Positions 49,064 to 57,471 of a DNA stretch of 64,000 nt are shown piece by piece (position 1 is the stretch's first letter; every line of letters starts with the position of its first letter). The translations under genes and the position numbers were made by a program. Source of the DNA: Amycolatopsis sp. NBC_01480 (GTDB lineage: Bacteria; Actinomycetota; Actinomycetes; Mycobacteriales; Pseudonocardiaceae); the NCBI RefSeq assembly GCF_036227205.1, contig NZ_CP109442.1:2728001-2792000 (forward strand). Direction: 5' to 3'. The notes beneath the pieces are model-generated. The model was not told where the DNA came from and searched no databases. It saw nothing but the letters and a program-made list of their open reading frames with translations.

Positions 49064-49297
49064 ATGACCATGGGTAACGGTCCACGTACAGAATTCGTGA
49101 CGGAGTGCCGAACACGCGACGGCGGGGCCTCCGCGGTCACGGTCGCCGTATGCGCCGATGGCCGGTTCGAGCTGCTGGCCGCCGCGGACCTGGTCGTTCT
49201 CACCGCCGAACAGGTCGCCCGCCTGCGCACCCAGCTCGGCGACGCGCTCACCATCGGCTTACGCGACGCCCGCACATGCCGGGGGCGGTCGGTATGA
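49064..49297 (+). CDS. Small protein, first in operon divergent from XRE-TPR regulator
   Basis: A 77-residue protein (TMGNGPRTEFVTECRTRD in part, AVTVAVCADGRFELLAAADL in part, ALTIGLRDA). No known domain; it looks like a small beta/alpha protein. ATG 49064 or 49070. TTGACC at 49040 and AT-rich DNA before it suggest the promoter; GTAAACT...AGTTTGTAC there may bind the XRE protein. The stop overlaps the next start (ATGA). Confidence 0.65.
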   Translation: MTMGNGPRTEFVTECRTRDGGASAVTVAVCADGRFELLAAADLVVLTAEQVARLRTQLGDALTIGLRDARTCRGRSV

Positions 49298-49575
49298 CGG
49301 CGCTGATCTACATCGATCCGCTGGCGATCCACCCCGTGATCGACGGGACGTGGCATCGCGCCAGGCTGACCGCGATCCCGGAGCCCGGCCAGGGGATCAC
49401 GATGCTGTGCGGCGCGACCGGCGCGGCGGCGTTCGAGCCGCTAGAGCGCCGCCGGGACCACGGCGCCCCGACGACGTGCTTCGAGTGCGAGGCCGTCTAC
49501 ATGCGCGAGCACGGCATGCCCGTGCCGACGAGCCACCCGGGCTTCAAGGCTCGGCCGATCAGGCGGCGGCCATGA
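49294..49575 (+). CDS. Small protein with CxxC and conserved WHR segment
   Basis: A 93-residue protein overlapping its neighbours at both ends. It contains IDGTWHRARLTAIPEPG, MLCGATGAAAFEPL and TTCFECEAVYMREHG; Cys-x2-Cys plus an upstream Cys and His could bind zinc. No family recognised. Confidence 0.65.
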   Translation: MTALIYIDPLAIHPVIDGTWHRARLTAIPEPGQGITMLCGATGAAAFEPLERRRDHGAPTTCFECEAVYMREHGMPVPTSHPGFKARPIRRRP

Positions 49576-50213
49576 TGGGCCCCGTGGCGACGGCCGCCAG
49601 CCCCGTTCTCGGCCAGCTCGACGCTGTCGTTATGCAACTTCGCGAGATCCACTACGCACGTGGCTGGGGTGTTCGGGAGATAGGGCGCATGCTCGGCGTC
49701 CACCCCGGACACATCACTCGGTGGCGGGACCGGGCATCCACGACCACCACGCTCCCCACCCTTGACGCCTACGCCCGCGAGCTGGGGCACACCATCCGGC
49801 TACGGCTGGTCGAGGACCGGCCCGGCGAACCGCCCCGCCCTTGGAGGGAGCGCATGCCCCACGGAGAAGATCCCCTCGACACACACGCGATGGGCGCGGT
49901 CTGGCGTCTCCAGCAACAGCTGCACCAACTCCGCTACGTCACCGGCCGCAGCACCGAAGACCTCGCCGCCGCGCTCGGCCTCCGCCCGTTCGACTTCTGG
50001 CAGCTGGAGAACAGCCCCCGCGCCACGGACGCGGCATTGATCAACGTCATGCTCTACGCCCGCTTCTTCAGCTGCCGGATCGTGTTCCAGCTCACCCCGC
50101 TCGACAACGGGGAGGTGACGGGCATGGGCAAGGTGGTTCGCGAGGACGGCACCGTGGTCTACGACGGCAACACCGAGACCGGCGACGACGAGCAGCATAC
50201 GGAAGGCGAGTAG
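49572..50213 (+). CDS. Double helix-turn-helix protein
   Basis: A 213-residue protein with two HTH-like segments: WGVREIGRMLGVHPGHITRW (about 32-51) and STEDLAAALGLRPFDFWQLE (about 125-144). Its ATG overlaps the previous stop. It is the third and last gene of the operon, before a strong hairpin. It may be a regulator or a DNA-binding partner of the two small proteins. Confidence 0.7.
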   Translation: MMGPVATAASPVLGQLDAVVMQLREIHYARGWGVREIGRMLGVHPGHITRWRDRASTTTTLPTLDAYARELGHTIRLRLVEDRPGEPPRPWRERMPHGEDPLDTHAMGAVWRLQQQLHQLRYVTGRSTEDLAAALGLRPFDFWQLENSPRATDAALINVMLYARFFSCRIVFQLTPLDNGEVTGMGKVVREDGTVVYDGNTETGDDEQHTEGE

Positions 50214-50291
50214 GCGTGGCCGCCGGCCCGTGGTGAGTCTTGGTCGTTCCGTTGTCGCCCTTCGCGACTGTCCGAACGGGACGGCCGGGCC

Positions 50292-50327
50292 GTTCCGGCA
50301 GGCGCAGGCTCCTGCGCCTGCCGGAAC
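50292..50327. terminator. Perfect 36-bp palindromic terminator
   Basis: 17-bp perfect arms (GTTCCGGCAGGCGCAGG and complement) with a two-base centre, between convergent genes. Confidence 0.8.
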
Positions 50328-50346
50328 CGGTTCACCGGCATCTAGT

Positions 50347-51087
50347 TCAGTTCAGCGCGTCGAGAGTGAGGTTGAGCGCGTCGATCAGGTACGCGCGGGT
50401 ACCGGGGTAGACGCTGATCCGCTCGGAGCCGTCCGGGTTGATGTTCAGGAAGCTGAGGATCCGGCCGCGCCCAGTGAGGTCGATCGCCGAGAGCGGGGTG
50501 CTGTGCGTGCGGTCGCCGTGATTGTCGCGGATCGCGGCGTGCAGCTCGTGCACCGCGTCCCGCGGCGCGCGCATCAGGAAACGCAGTTCATCGGCCGCGC
50601 CGCCCTCTTCGGCCAGCGGGTCGACGCTCTCACCGTCGTAGTAGTCCTTCGGCACGTGCAGCGGCCGAACCTGGGCAGCCGGGCATGCGGGCATCGCGAG
50701 GACCAGGCAGTCGGCCAGCTCCTGCGGCGATACCGGGTCCAGCTGCACTGCCTCGCCGTCGGTGATCAGCCGGACCGCGTCGCGTCCGGATGCGGCGACG
50801 AGGATCGCGCCATTGTCGTCCTGATGGGTGCCGAAGTCGGTCCAGGCATACACCTCACGCCGAGCACTGGCGAGCAGCTCCAGCGTGGCCCGCAGCGCCG
50901 CCGCCGCAGGCGCCCCCAGCTCTGTCAGCAGGTCCCGGGTCCGCTTCGCCCGCTCGGCGGCGCCGTCGGCGGACAGGTACATCGGGGTCTGCTCGACCAC
51001 CACCGGCACCTCGCCCAGAGCCTCAGCGTGCCAGAGCGCGAGGAACACCGGCCGCGGCATCCGCAGCGGCCTGTCGATGATCGTCAT
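50347..51087 (-). CDS. EspG-like ESX-associated chaperone
   Basis: A 246-residue protein resembling EspG, the cytosolic chaperone that binds PE/PPE-type ESX substrates. Landmarks: RPVFLALWHAEALGEVPVV in part, ASARREVYAWTDFG, and the C-terminal SVYPGTRAYLIDALN. It is the last gene of a four-gene operon with the PPE-like protein directly before it, the usual chaperone-substrate order. ATG 51087. Confidence 0.75.
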   Translation of the reverse strand: MTIIDRPLRMPRPVFLALWHAEALGEVPVVVEQTPMYLSADGAAERAKRTRDLLTELGAPAAAALRATLELLASARREVYAWTDFGTHQDDNGAILVAASGRDAVRLITDGEAVQLDPVSPQELADCLVLAMPACPAAQVRPLHVPKDYYDGESVDPLAEEGGAADELRFLMRAPRDAVHELHAAIRDNHGDRTHSTPLSAIDLTGRGRILSFLNINPDGSERISVYPGTRAYLIDALNLTLDALN

Positions 51088-51096
51088 CCGCGTGCC

Positions 51097-52482
51097 TCAG
51101 CCACCGATAGTCGGCGGAGCCGGCGGCATTCCGGTGCGCGGATCGCGCAGCCGGCCGTCCTCGTCGTCGGTGACATCGAAGGCGGAATCGTCATCCAGCC
51201 CGTACTTGCGCTGGTGCTCCTTGTCCTCTTCGCCTTTGCCGCCCTTGCCCGCGGCACCCATGCCGCCCATCCCGGACGAGCCACGAGCACCGGCCGCACC
51301 GCGCGCCGCCGCGCCGGTCTGGCCACGGCCCACCGCTTCCTCCCCAGCACCCGCACCGGGACCAGCACCCAGCCGGCCCGCGCCACTCCCGCGGCCACCT
51401 GTGCCCGCGCCGGAGCCACCGCTCGCGCCGCCCGGTTCACCGCCAGCGAGGCCACCATTCGGGCCGAACCCGCCAACCATGCCGGGTGACCAGCCGCTGC
51501 CGCCACCAGTCCCACCTCCGACCGGCTGAGACGACGGCGGCACCCAGCCCGGACCACTGCCCGGGCCGCCGACCGGATTGACCGACGGAGGTGTCCACCC
51601 GGAAGTTGTCGTGCCATCCCCCGGCCCGCTCCCGGGCTGGTGGCTCGGCGGTGCCGTCGCACCACCGCCCGAACCGACGGGAGCCGTGCCACCCGGCTGC
51701 GTCGGCGAGAACGTCGATGACGGGTCACCTGTCGCGGTCTGCCGACCGGAGTCCCCGCTCTGACTGCCCCGGCTCGTGTTGTGGGACACCGTGCTCTGCT
51801 GTGTGCCGGTGCCGGGCTGCCCCGAGCCGATGGTGATGTCTCCATTACCGAGACCGGACACCTGGCCGTAATTACTGTTCAAGCCCTGCCCGTTGGATTG
51901 CGCTTGCTGCGCATACACGTTGTAGCGGTCGACGTTCTGTTGCGCGACCGCGTTGTAATCCTTGATCTTCTGCTCGGTGTCGGTCGTCCACGGCACCGAC
52001 TCGTCGTACAAATTCCGGTGCGGCGGAGTCGCCGGCATCGGCTGCATCGCGGTCTTCATTTCGTTATACCCGTGCGTGGTGTCGACCAGTTTCTGACCGT
52101 TCACCGAATACGCCTGTGCGGCCGTAGTAGAGGCCTCGGACAACGGCCGAATACGGGACTGTGCGGCATCCGCGCCGCCACCAGTCCACACGGATTCCAG
52201 TGCGGTACTGATCTGCTGTACGTCGTCGCTGTTCTGGTTGTGCTGCTGGGCGATCTTCTGCACCGTGGCGCTGCCCGTGTCCCACGAGGTCGTACCCGGC
52301 CCCTGCTGCACCTGCTGCACGATCACCGGCGCCGGCACAGCCTGCTCACCCAGATTGCCGTGATAGAGGTCCGAAAACCAACCCCCGGCATCGTTCAACC
52401 GCTGATTCACCCAGTTGTCCGCGTCGCCGAGGCGATCACCGACCCATTTCGCGCCCTCGCCGACGAAATCAAAAAATCCCAT
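51097..52482 (-). CDS. PPE-like ESX substrate with Gly/Pro-rich tail
   Basis: A 461-residue protein. The first 190 residues are helical with WFSDLYHGN, VWTGGGADAAQSRIRPLSEA in pieces (a W-x-G turn) and a long second helix, as in PPE or WXG100 proteins. From about 210 it is Gly/Ser/Pro-rich with SGWTPPSVNPVGGPGSGPG-type units, then a short acidic end. Probably exported by a type VII system encoded elsewhere. ATG 52482. Confidence 0.7.
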   Translation of the reverse strand: MGFFDFVGEGAKWVGDRLGDADNWVNQRLNDAGGWFSDLYHGNLGEQAVPAPVIVQQVQQGPGTTSWDTGSATVQKIAQQHNQNSDDVQQISTALESVWTGGGADAAQSRIRPLSEASTTAAQAYSVNGQKLVDTTHGYNEMKTAMQPMPATPPHRNLYDESVPWTTDTEQKIKDYNAVAQQNVDRYNVYAQQAQSNGQGLNSNYGQVSGLGNGDITIGSGQPGTGTQQSTVSHNTSRGSQSGDSGRQTATGDPSSTFSPTQPGGTAPVGSGGGATAPPSHQPGSGPGDGTTTSGWTPPSVNPVGGPGSGPGWVPPSSQPVGGGTGGGSGWSPGMVGGFGPNGGLAGGEPGGASGGSGAGTGGRGSGAGRLGAGPGAGAGEEAVGRGQTGAAARGAAGARGSSGMGGMGAAGKGGKGEEDKEHQRKYGLDDDSAFDVTDDEDGRLRDPRTGMPPAPPTIGG

Positions 52483-52485
52483 CGC

Positions 52486-53124
52486 TCACGAACCCGCCTT
52501 CTGCCGCAGGTTCGTGACAACCATGCCCGCCACCGTCGTGGTGACATCACACGGGTCCTTCTTACCGACCGCCGTCTCACCTAAGCCAACTGATACGTCG
52601 ACCGTGGTCTGGTCACTAATGCCAACACTGACCTGACAGAACGATTTCGACCCTTGCTGGCTAAAGGTCGAATGAGCAACTGCGGGGAATCCTTGAATGA
52701 GCGGAAGCGGGCGCCACACCGTGGCTTTCGGCTTGGTGTTCGCGTAGAGCGTGCTCAATCCGTCGGTCACCTTCGTCGTGTAGGCAACCGTCACCAGAGC
52801 GCCCGTCTCGCTGTTGGGCCATTGGCACGCTGGGCCTAGCGAGGGGTCGTCGTTGTGCTTTCCTGGCGGCTGTTGGTTCAGGATCTCGGTCAGCTGCGCC
52901 GGCGTGAGAGCACCGTCGCAGGGATCACCCGCCAGCACCGACGCAGGGAGCGGGTTCTCGACCTTGGGTGCGCCGGCGTAAGGAAGCGCCTTCGCTGGCT
53001 GTGATGACGACGGCGCGGCTCCGGTGCTAGGCGACGGATTCGGAGCAGGACTTCCGGAACATGCAGCGACGAATGTGGCTGCCGCCAATGAACCAGCGAC
53101 CGCGAGCAGGGATCGTGTCTTCAT
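52486..53124 (-). CDS. DUF3558-family lipoprotein
   Basis: A 212-residue exported lipoprotein. Signal peptide with lipobox FVAAC, a Pro/Ser linker and a DUF3558 domain (GDPCDGALTPAQLTEIL, LGPACQWPNSETG, FCQVSVGISDQ, and the final DPCDVTTTVAGMVVTNL). These proteins recur in Pseudonocardiaceae ESX-like loci. Its ATG overlaps the stop of the preceding gene. Confidence 0.85.
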   Translation of the reverse strand: MKTRSLLAVAGSLAAATFVAACSGSPAPNPSPSTGAAPSSSQPAKALPYAGAPKVENPLPASVLAGDPCDGALTPAQLTEILNQQPPGKHNDDPSLGPACQWPNSETGALVTVAYTTKVTDGLSTLYANTKPKATVWRPLPLIQGFPAVAHSTFSQQGSKSFCQVSVGISDQTTVDVSVGLGETAVGKKDPCDVTTTVAGMVVTNLRQKAGS

Positions 53125-53576
53125 CCGGCGAGCCCCTTGCCCTGGTCGCTGTTACCCACGGTCTTCACACCAGCTGCCGCCTGATCGTCCGACTCGCCCA
53201 CGATGCCGAGCGCCTTCTCCAGGCGGCCGACCAGGTCCGACATGTACTGATACGTGGTGTCGAGCGCTTGCTGCCCTGCTGTAAACGAGCCGACGGCCTG
53301 CTGGTTGAACCCCGTACTACCAGGGTCGGCAGCCGGCGGCGTAAGCCGAGTCAGCTGCTCCGCAGCCGGGCGCATCGCCTGTGTGTTGTCCCGGACCCGT
53401 TTCGCCTTCGTGAGCAGGCTGTGCGCCTCATCGCGGTTCATGGTGAACCCGGGTCCCGATGGTGCGGGCGCCCCACCTCCGGAGGCAGCGCCTCCGCCTC
53501 CGCTGCCGTCCATGATGGTGAGATTCAGACCGGTCAGCCAGCTCGACGAGGCAGCATTCGGCGCAGGTTGAGTCAT
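53121..53576 (-). CDS. Small helical protein, first gene of ESX-associated operon
   Basis: A 151-residue protein. A Gly/Ser/Pro-rich N-terminus leads to a helical C-terminal part (DEAHSLLTKAKRVRDNTQAM, QQALDTTYQYMSDLVGRLEK) like WXG-type or EspC-like substrates. No signal peptide. ATG 53576 with GGAGGGTAAGGAC upstream. It starts the operon that ends with the EspG-like chaperone. Confidence 0.7.
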   Translation of the reverse strand: MTQPAPNAASSSWLTGLNLTIMDGSGGGGAASGGGAPAPSGPGFTMNRDEAHSLLTKAKRVRDNTQAMRPAAEQLTRLTPPAADPGSTGFNQQAVGSFTAGQQALDTTYQYMSDLVGRLEKALGIVGESDDQAAAGVKTVGNSDQGKGLAG

Positions 53577-53941
53577 GTCCTTACCCTCCGTAAGACACGT
53601 CAAACGTCCGCGAGCCGACCTGTCCGGGGCCTGCTCACGCCTGCCACGGTAACCGATCACTCACAGCGAGGTGACCGAAACGAGTCAACTCCGCGGCCCG
53701 ACCTGCTCAAACTGCATGTCGGCACGCTCGATCCGGCTACGGTGGGGTTGCGGGCCCGGCGCCCACCCTCCCCCTCGGGTCGCCGGGCCCGTCTCGGCGG
53801 GCGCGAATCGCTACGTGGCGTCGTGTTCGGGGTCCGTGTATCGCGGGCCGTAAACGAGGCTGGTACGCACTCACAGACCTCGGCCGTCACGAGCTGTCAA
53901 GAAGTAGCCGCGCCCATCAACATCAGGGACAACGAAACCCG
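53577..53941. other. Interval without a convincing gene
   Basis: About 365 bp. It holds the ESX-operon promoter at the left side. Frames on the plus strand read on without recognised domains and may be remnants; I cannot assign them. Confidence 0.45.
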
Positions 53942-54256
53942 TCACCCGCGCGATGCAGGCTTCGGGGGCTTCGTCGTGCCGGGCCGCCGGCGCGTCTGGC
54001 GCAGCTGTGCCTGCCCGGCGGTCTCATAGATCGGCGTGTCGCCGACGCGTCCGTCTGGGCCAGGCAACACCGCAGCGTTGAGCTTCCATGCGGGATTGTG
54101 GCTATCACTGAGGATGTCCCAGTCAGTGAGGGTGTCGTGCTTGATGAGCCAGGCTTCCGCCCGGTCGTAGGTGGTCCAGCCGCGGACCTCGCCGGTGACG
54201 AGGTGGACACAGCGAACAGCACCGTAGCGATCAACGCCGGGCGGCAGGTTCGACAC
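53942..54256 (-). CDS. Small hypothetical protein
   Basis: A 104-residue protein (MSNLPPGVDRYGAVRCVHLV in part, GWTTYDRAEAWLIKHDTLTD, ETAGQAQLRQTRRRPG). Sequence composition looks like a real actinobacterial gene with a basic tail. No family recognised. Ribosome site AGGAGG lies 5 bases before ATG 54256. Confidence 0.65.
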   Translation of the reverse strand: MSNLPPGVDRYGAVRCVHLVTGEVRGWTTYDRAEAWLIKHDTLTDWDILSDSHNPAWKLNAAVLPGPDGRVGDTPIYETAGQAQLRQTRRRPGTTKPPKPASRG

Positions 54257-54277
54257 GGTGCACCTCCTGTAGCTGGC

Positions 54278-54419
54278 TTCGGCGGGGCCGACACTTCCCC
54301 TGCCGGCCCCGCCGAAGGCACGCTAGAACAGGTGTTCGGAGCGCGCAAGGTGACAGGCATCGCTCTACGATGATCGTCGCGGGCCTGGCGGCCTCCCCAG
54401 GCAACGACGCCAGGCCCGC
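54278..54419. terminator. Two tandem hairpins
   Basis: TTCGGCGGGGCCG pairs with CGGCCCCGCCGAA (54278-54316). GCGGGCCTGGC pairs with GCCAGGCCCGC (54379-54419). They lie between divergent genes and may mark a boundary to the phage-like segment. Confidence 0.6.
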
Positions 54420-54463
54420 GCTCTCGTTGAAACGATCCTCGTCCGACCCGCGACTGAAGAACC

Positions 54464-55180
54464 ATGAGAGCCGTCGTCGAGCTAGCGGCCGATGCACCCA
54501 CAGCGGCCGACTGGCTGTCCGGCTGGGGAGCAGTCGGCAGCGGAGCAATCGCGCTTGCCGCCCTTGTGGCAGCAGTATTTGCCGTTAGGGCCGCTAATAG
54601 AACCAACAAATTGCAGACCGCACAGCTTGACCGGCTCGAACAGGGTCAGAGGCGAGCATTAGCTGCAGAATTTGGCGTATGGGCTAGTCAGCGAAAGCCT
54701 TACAAGTTGGAGATTCTGTACAACAACACCGGAACCCAGCCCATGTATCGGGCGTTGGTCCAACTGCAGGTCCCGGGACTGCCTTCCGTAATTATACCTT
54801 CCCGATCCCTGGCTCCCACAGCAGGTCCTACAGTCCTTGGGGACGCTACCGAGGCAGCTGCGGATCTAATAGAAGGTGCGATCACCGAAAGACTCGGGCC
54901 GCAAACCTCAAAATTTGACGAATTCGGGGACGAGATCGAAGATTTGAATGTGCACGAAACTCGCCAGAAATTTATGTTTGAATTGGATGTATCGACAAGA
55001 TTTCAAGACGCCAATGGCATTAGCTGGGAAAGACGTGCAGACGGTAGGCTTTACGAAACTGGAACAACAGTCGACGTTGAAGCGACACTTCAAGCTCAAG
55101 CGACGTTTACGGCAACAGCTGAAGTCGTCAAGCATTCGACGCGACGACTTCCTCTCATTCTCCGAAAACTCTTCCACTGA
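54464..55180 (+). CDS. Low-G+C single-helix membrane protein, cargo-like
   Basis: A 238-residue protein with an N-terminal membrane helix (about 25-43, GSGAIALAALVAAVFAVRA) and a soluble domain rich in Glu/Lys/Thr. Its G+C is near 50 percent, far below all neighbours, with codons such as AAA, TTT and ATT. This suggests recent transfer. It is transcribed toward the prophage tail cluster, whose genes run the other way, a typical place for a phage cargo gene. Function unknown. Confidence 0.75.
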   Translation: MRAVVELAADAPTAADWLSGWGAVGSGAIALAALVAAVFAVRAANRTNKLQTAQLDRLEQGQRRALAAEFGVWASQRKPYKLEILYNNTGTQPMYRALVQLQVPGLPSVIIPSRSLAPTAGPTVLGDATEAAADLIEGAITERLGPQTSKFDEFGDEIEDLNVHETRQKFMFELDVSTRFQDANGISWERRADGRLYETGTTVDVEATLQAQATFTATAEVVKHSTRRLPLILRKLFH

Positions 55181-55243
55181 ATAATGAGATCCCCCGGCCC
55201 CTTGCGCGGCAAGAAACCGAGGGACAGTCGAGGACGAGCTAGT

Positions 55244-56239
55244 TCACCGGAATCCGATGGTGGCGCGGGCGTCCGGCTTGTCGGCCGAGGCCGGGGCAAG
55301 CGCGTAGGTCAGCTCAACCGTCAGCGGCTCACCCTCCCGGCGGGCGGCGTCGAGCGGGATTCGCCATGGTCGGCCGCCGTCGAGCCGCTTGGGGGCCGTG
55401 GCGTAGTCCTCGACGTAGAGGGTGTTCGTGCCGGCCGCCGGCGACGGGCCGAAGACGGCCAGCTTGGTGACCCACATCGAGACCCACCCGAGTGACACGA
55501 TCACCTCGGCCGCGGTCTTGGGCACGGTCAGCGTGACCGCGCGCGTGCGCTTGCCGCCGCCGTCGGTGGGCAGCAACTCCCTGTCTGGCATGTCGTCCTC
55601 CTGCGGTTCGGGTGTTTCGGCGCCGGTTTTCCGGGCGCCGAGGTGCGCGGTGGTGTAGGACTCGTCGAGGTCGACGCCACGCGCGCTGATGCCGGGCACG
55701 GCGCCGGTGGAGCTGTACTGGTGCAGGTCGTAGCGGCCGGCCGCGGCGTCGGGGCGTGCGCCGTAGCGGGCGATCCAGATGACCAGGCCGGGCACGCTCC
55801 AGCGGTCGGGGCGCAGGCGCTTAGCGAGCGCGTTGTTCAGGTAGACGCCGGGCCGGAAACCCTTGGCATCGAGCCGGTTCAGGAAGGCCTCGGCGAACCT
55901 CTGTTTCTCGGCGTCAGGGATGTTCGGCAGCCGGCTGCCGGGTGGGTTGTCCTCCAGGTCGAGCATGGGCACGCACCCGGTGGCGTCGAGCCGGATCACC
56001 TCGCCGAGCAGGACATCGGCCTGGCGCTCAGGCGCGGGGTTGGTCTGCACGAAGTGGTAGCCGCCGACCGGGATGCCGACCGACTTGGCGCCGGCGACCT
56101 CGGCGTCGCCCCGGCCGCCGAGGGGCGTGCTGGCGCCGTCGGACAGCTTGACGTAGACGTAGCCGACGCCGTGGCGTTTCACGGCCGGCCAGTCGTGGAT
56201 GGTCTGGAACGAGCGGTAGATGTCGATCCCGAGTGCCAT
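55244..56239 (-). CDS. GH25-family endolysin
   Basis: A 331-residue lysin. Residues about 1-195 are a GH25 muramidase: GIDIYRSFQTIHDW, VGYVYVKLSDG, GGYHFVQ, and the catalytic-acid region PMLDLEDN. It ends with YDLHQYSSTGAVPG. The C-terminal 110 residues are a separate beta-rich domain, likely wall-binding or structural. It cleaves peptidoglycan between MurNAc and GlcNAc. It is the last gene of the tail/lysis cluster, after the collagen-like and holin-like genes. Confidence 0.9.
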   Translation of the reverse strand: MALGIDIYRSFQTIHDWPAVKRHGVGYVYVKLSDGASTPLGGRGDAEVAGAKSVGIPVGGYHFVQTNPAPERQADVLLGEVIRLDATGCVPMLDLEDNPPGSRLPNIPDAEKQRFAEAFLNRLDAKGFRPGVYLNNALAKRLRPDRWSVPGLVIWIARYGARPDAAAGRYDLHQYSSTGAVPGISARGVDLDESYTTAHLGARKTGAETPEPQEDDMPDRELLPTDGGGKRTRAVTLTVPKTAAEVIVSLGWVSMWVTKLAVFGPSPAAGTNTLYVEDYATAPKRLDGGRPWRIPLDAARREGEPLTVELTYALAPASADKPDARATIGFR

Positions 56240-56242
56240 GGG

Positions 56243-56974
56243 TCAGCCTCCGGTGGTGGGCGGGTCGGTGGTCGGAGTGTCGGGCGGCGAGCTGCCCGGC
56301 GGCGGGGTGCCGGTGTGGGGGTCGATGCACGCTTTGCCGCGGTAGGTGGCGCCGGCGGGGCTGGTGATCACGGCGTCCCGCAGTTCGTACCCGTCGGGAC
56401 AGGCCGGCCCCGGCTTGCCGTCCGCGCCCGGTGCCCCGGCGGCGCCGGGCGGTCCGGCCGGTCCGCGGCACTCGTCGTGTGCGGCGCAGTAGAGCGCGAC
56501 CAACGCGGCATAGTCCGGCGGTGGCGCGTCACGCCCGTCCCTGCCGTCGGTGCCGGCGGTGCCGTCCTTGGGGGCGGGGATTCGGGCGAGCACGGCCGCG
56601 GTGAGTGAGTCGAGGTCCGGCCCGGCGCCGTTCGGACCGCGGCACTCCTGGTGTGCGGCGCAGTACTGCCCGACGGCGGCGCGGGCGGCGGCGCGCAGCT
56701 CGGCCAGGTCGGGTGTGGGCCCGGCGGTGACAGGCGGCTGGTCGGCGACCTCGGCGGCTTTCGCGCACGCCGCGCCGAGTTCGGCCGCGACCGGCCCGCC
56801 CTTCGCGCAGGCGTCGGCCACCTGCTCGGCCAGGCTCTTCGCTTGAGTCTGCACCGCGGCCGCGTCCTGGCGCACGGTGTAGGGCTCGACCGTGGCCCAC
56901 GTCGAGGCGCCGACCGCGAGCAGCGCCAGCACGATCGCGATCACGGAGGTTCGGCTACGACGCATCTCCTTCAC
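56243..56974 (-). CDS. Membrane-anchored collagen-like phage protein
   Basis: A 243-residue protein with an N-terminal membrane helix (SVIAIVLALLAVGASTW), a helical part with paired cysteines, and two blocks ending in the same YCAAH(Q/D)ECRGP pattern, followed by Gly-x-y collagen-like runs (GPAGPPGAAGAPGADGKPGP) and a Pro/Thr tail. GTG 56974 was chosen because GGAAAG precedes it; ATG 56965 has its ribosome site with no spacing. A spanin-like or lysis accessory role is possible by position. Confidence 0.75.
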   Translation of the reverse strand: MKEMRRSRTSVIAIVLALLAVGASTWATVEPYTVRQDAAAVQTQAKSLAEQVADACAKGGPVAAELGAACAKAAEVADQPPVTAGPTPDLAELRAAARAAVGQYCAAHQECRGPNGAGPDLDSLTAAVLARIPAPKDGTAGTDGRDGRDAPPPDYAALVALYCAAHDECRGPAGPPGAAGAPGADGKPGPACPDGYELRDAVITSPAGATYRGKACIDPHTGTPPPGSSPPDTPTTDPPTTGG

Positions 56975-57191
56975 CTGCTTTCCGTCGTGCGCGGGCCGCG
57001 GAGTCCTCGGCGCGCCACCGCCAGCGCCGTTCGGCGTCGAGCTGATCGGATAAGGCATCGGCGCGTTTCTCCGCCCGGTTCGCACGGCCCTCGGCGCGCA
57101 GCCACAACCTGACCAGAACCGTGACGACGACAAGCAGCGCCGCCGACGGCCCAGCCGACTGAAGTAGCTGCCCCACATCGAGAGCACCCAC
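56955..57191 (-). CDS. Holin-like small membrane protein
   Basis: A 78-residue protein with one membrane helix (about 14-31, PSAALLVVVTVLVRLWL) and a charged coiled C-terminal tail (RANRAEKRADALSDQLDAER). Size, single helix and charged tail next to a lysin gene are typical of phage holins. GTG 57191 with GAAGGGG upstream. It overlaps the next gene. Confidence 0.7.
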   Translation of the reverse strand: MGALDVGQLLQSAGPSAALLVVVTVLVRLWLRAEGRANRAEKRADALSDQLDAERRWRWRAEDSAARARRKAGEGDAS

Positions 57192-57219
57192 CGTCACCCC
57201 TTCCGTACACAGTGGACTT

Positions 57220-57471
57220 TCACGAACCGGTCTCCGCCGGGGGTGCGGCGTCACGCGTGTAAGCGGCCTCGAACGTGGTGCGGTCGAGGAAGAACGCTTG
57301 TGCGGGGCCGTCGACCATGCCCCCGCCGATCTCGACCGGGCCGACGGTCGGCCCGAACCACAACTTGCCATCCTCGACCCACGCCGAGCCCCAGCGGGCT
57401 TGCCAGTCGTCGAGGTTGTTCCCGGTCCATTCCAAGAAACGCCACTTCGGGGTGACAGAGGTCCAGCCCAT
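57220..57471 (-). CDS. Small phage protein, tail-fibre associated
   Basis: An 83-residue protein (WTSVTPKWRFLEWTGNNLDD in part, AWVEDGKLWFGPTVGPVEIG in part). Such short Trp/Gly-rich proteins occur downstream of tail fibre genes in actinophages. GGAGG lies 5 bases before ATG 57471. Its start overlaps the preceding stop. Confidence 0.65.
   Translation of the reverse strand: MGWTSVTPKWRFLEWTGNNLDDWQARWGSAWVEDGKLWFGPTVGPVEIGGGMVDGPAQAFFLDRTTFEAAYTRDAAPPAETGS

Noticed and set aside
53061..54029. 322-residue plus-strand protein
   Set aside because: It runs antisense to the ESX helical protein and shows no domain; the part beyond 53600 may be a remnant but cannot be assigned.
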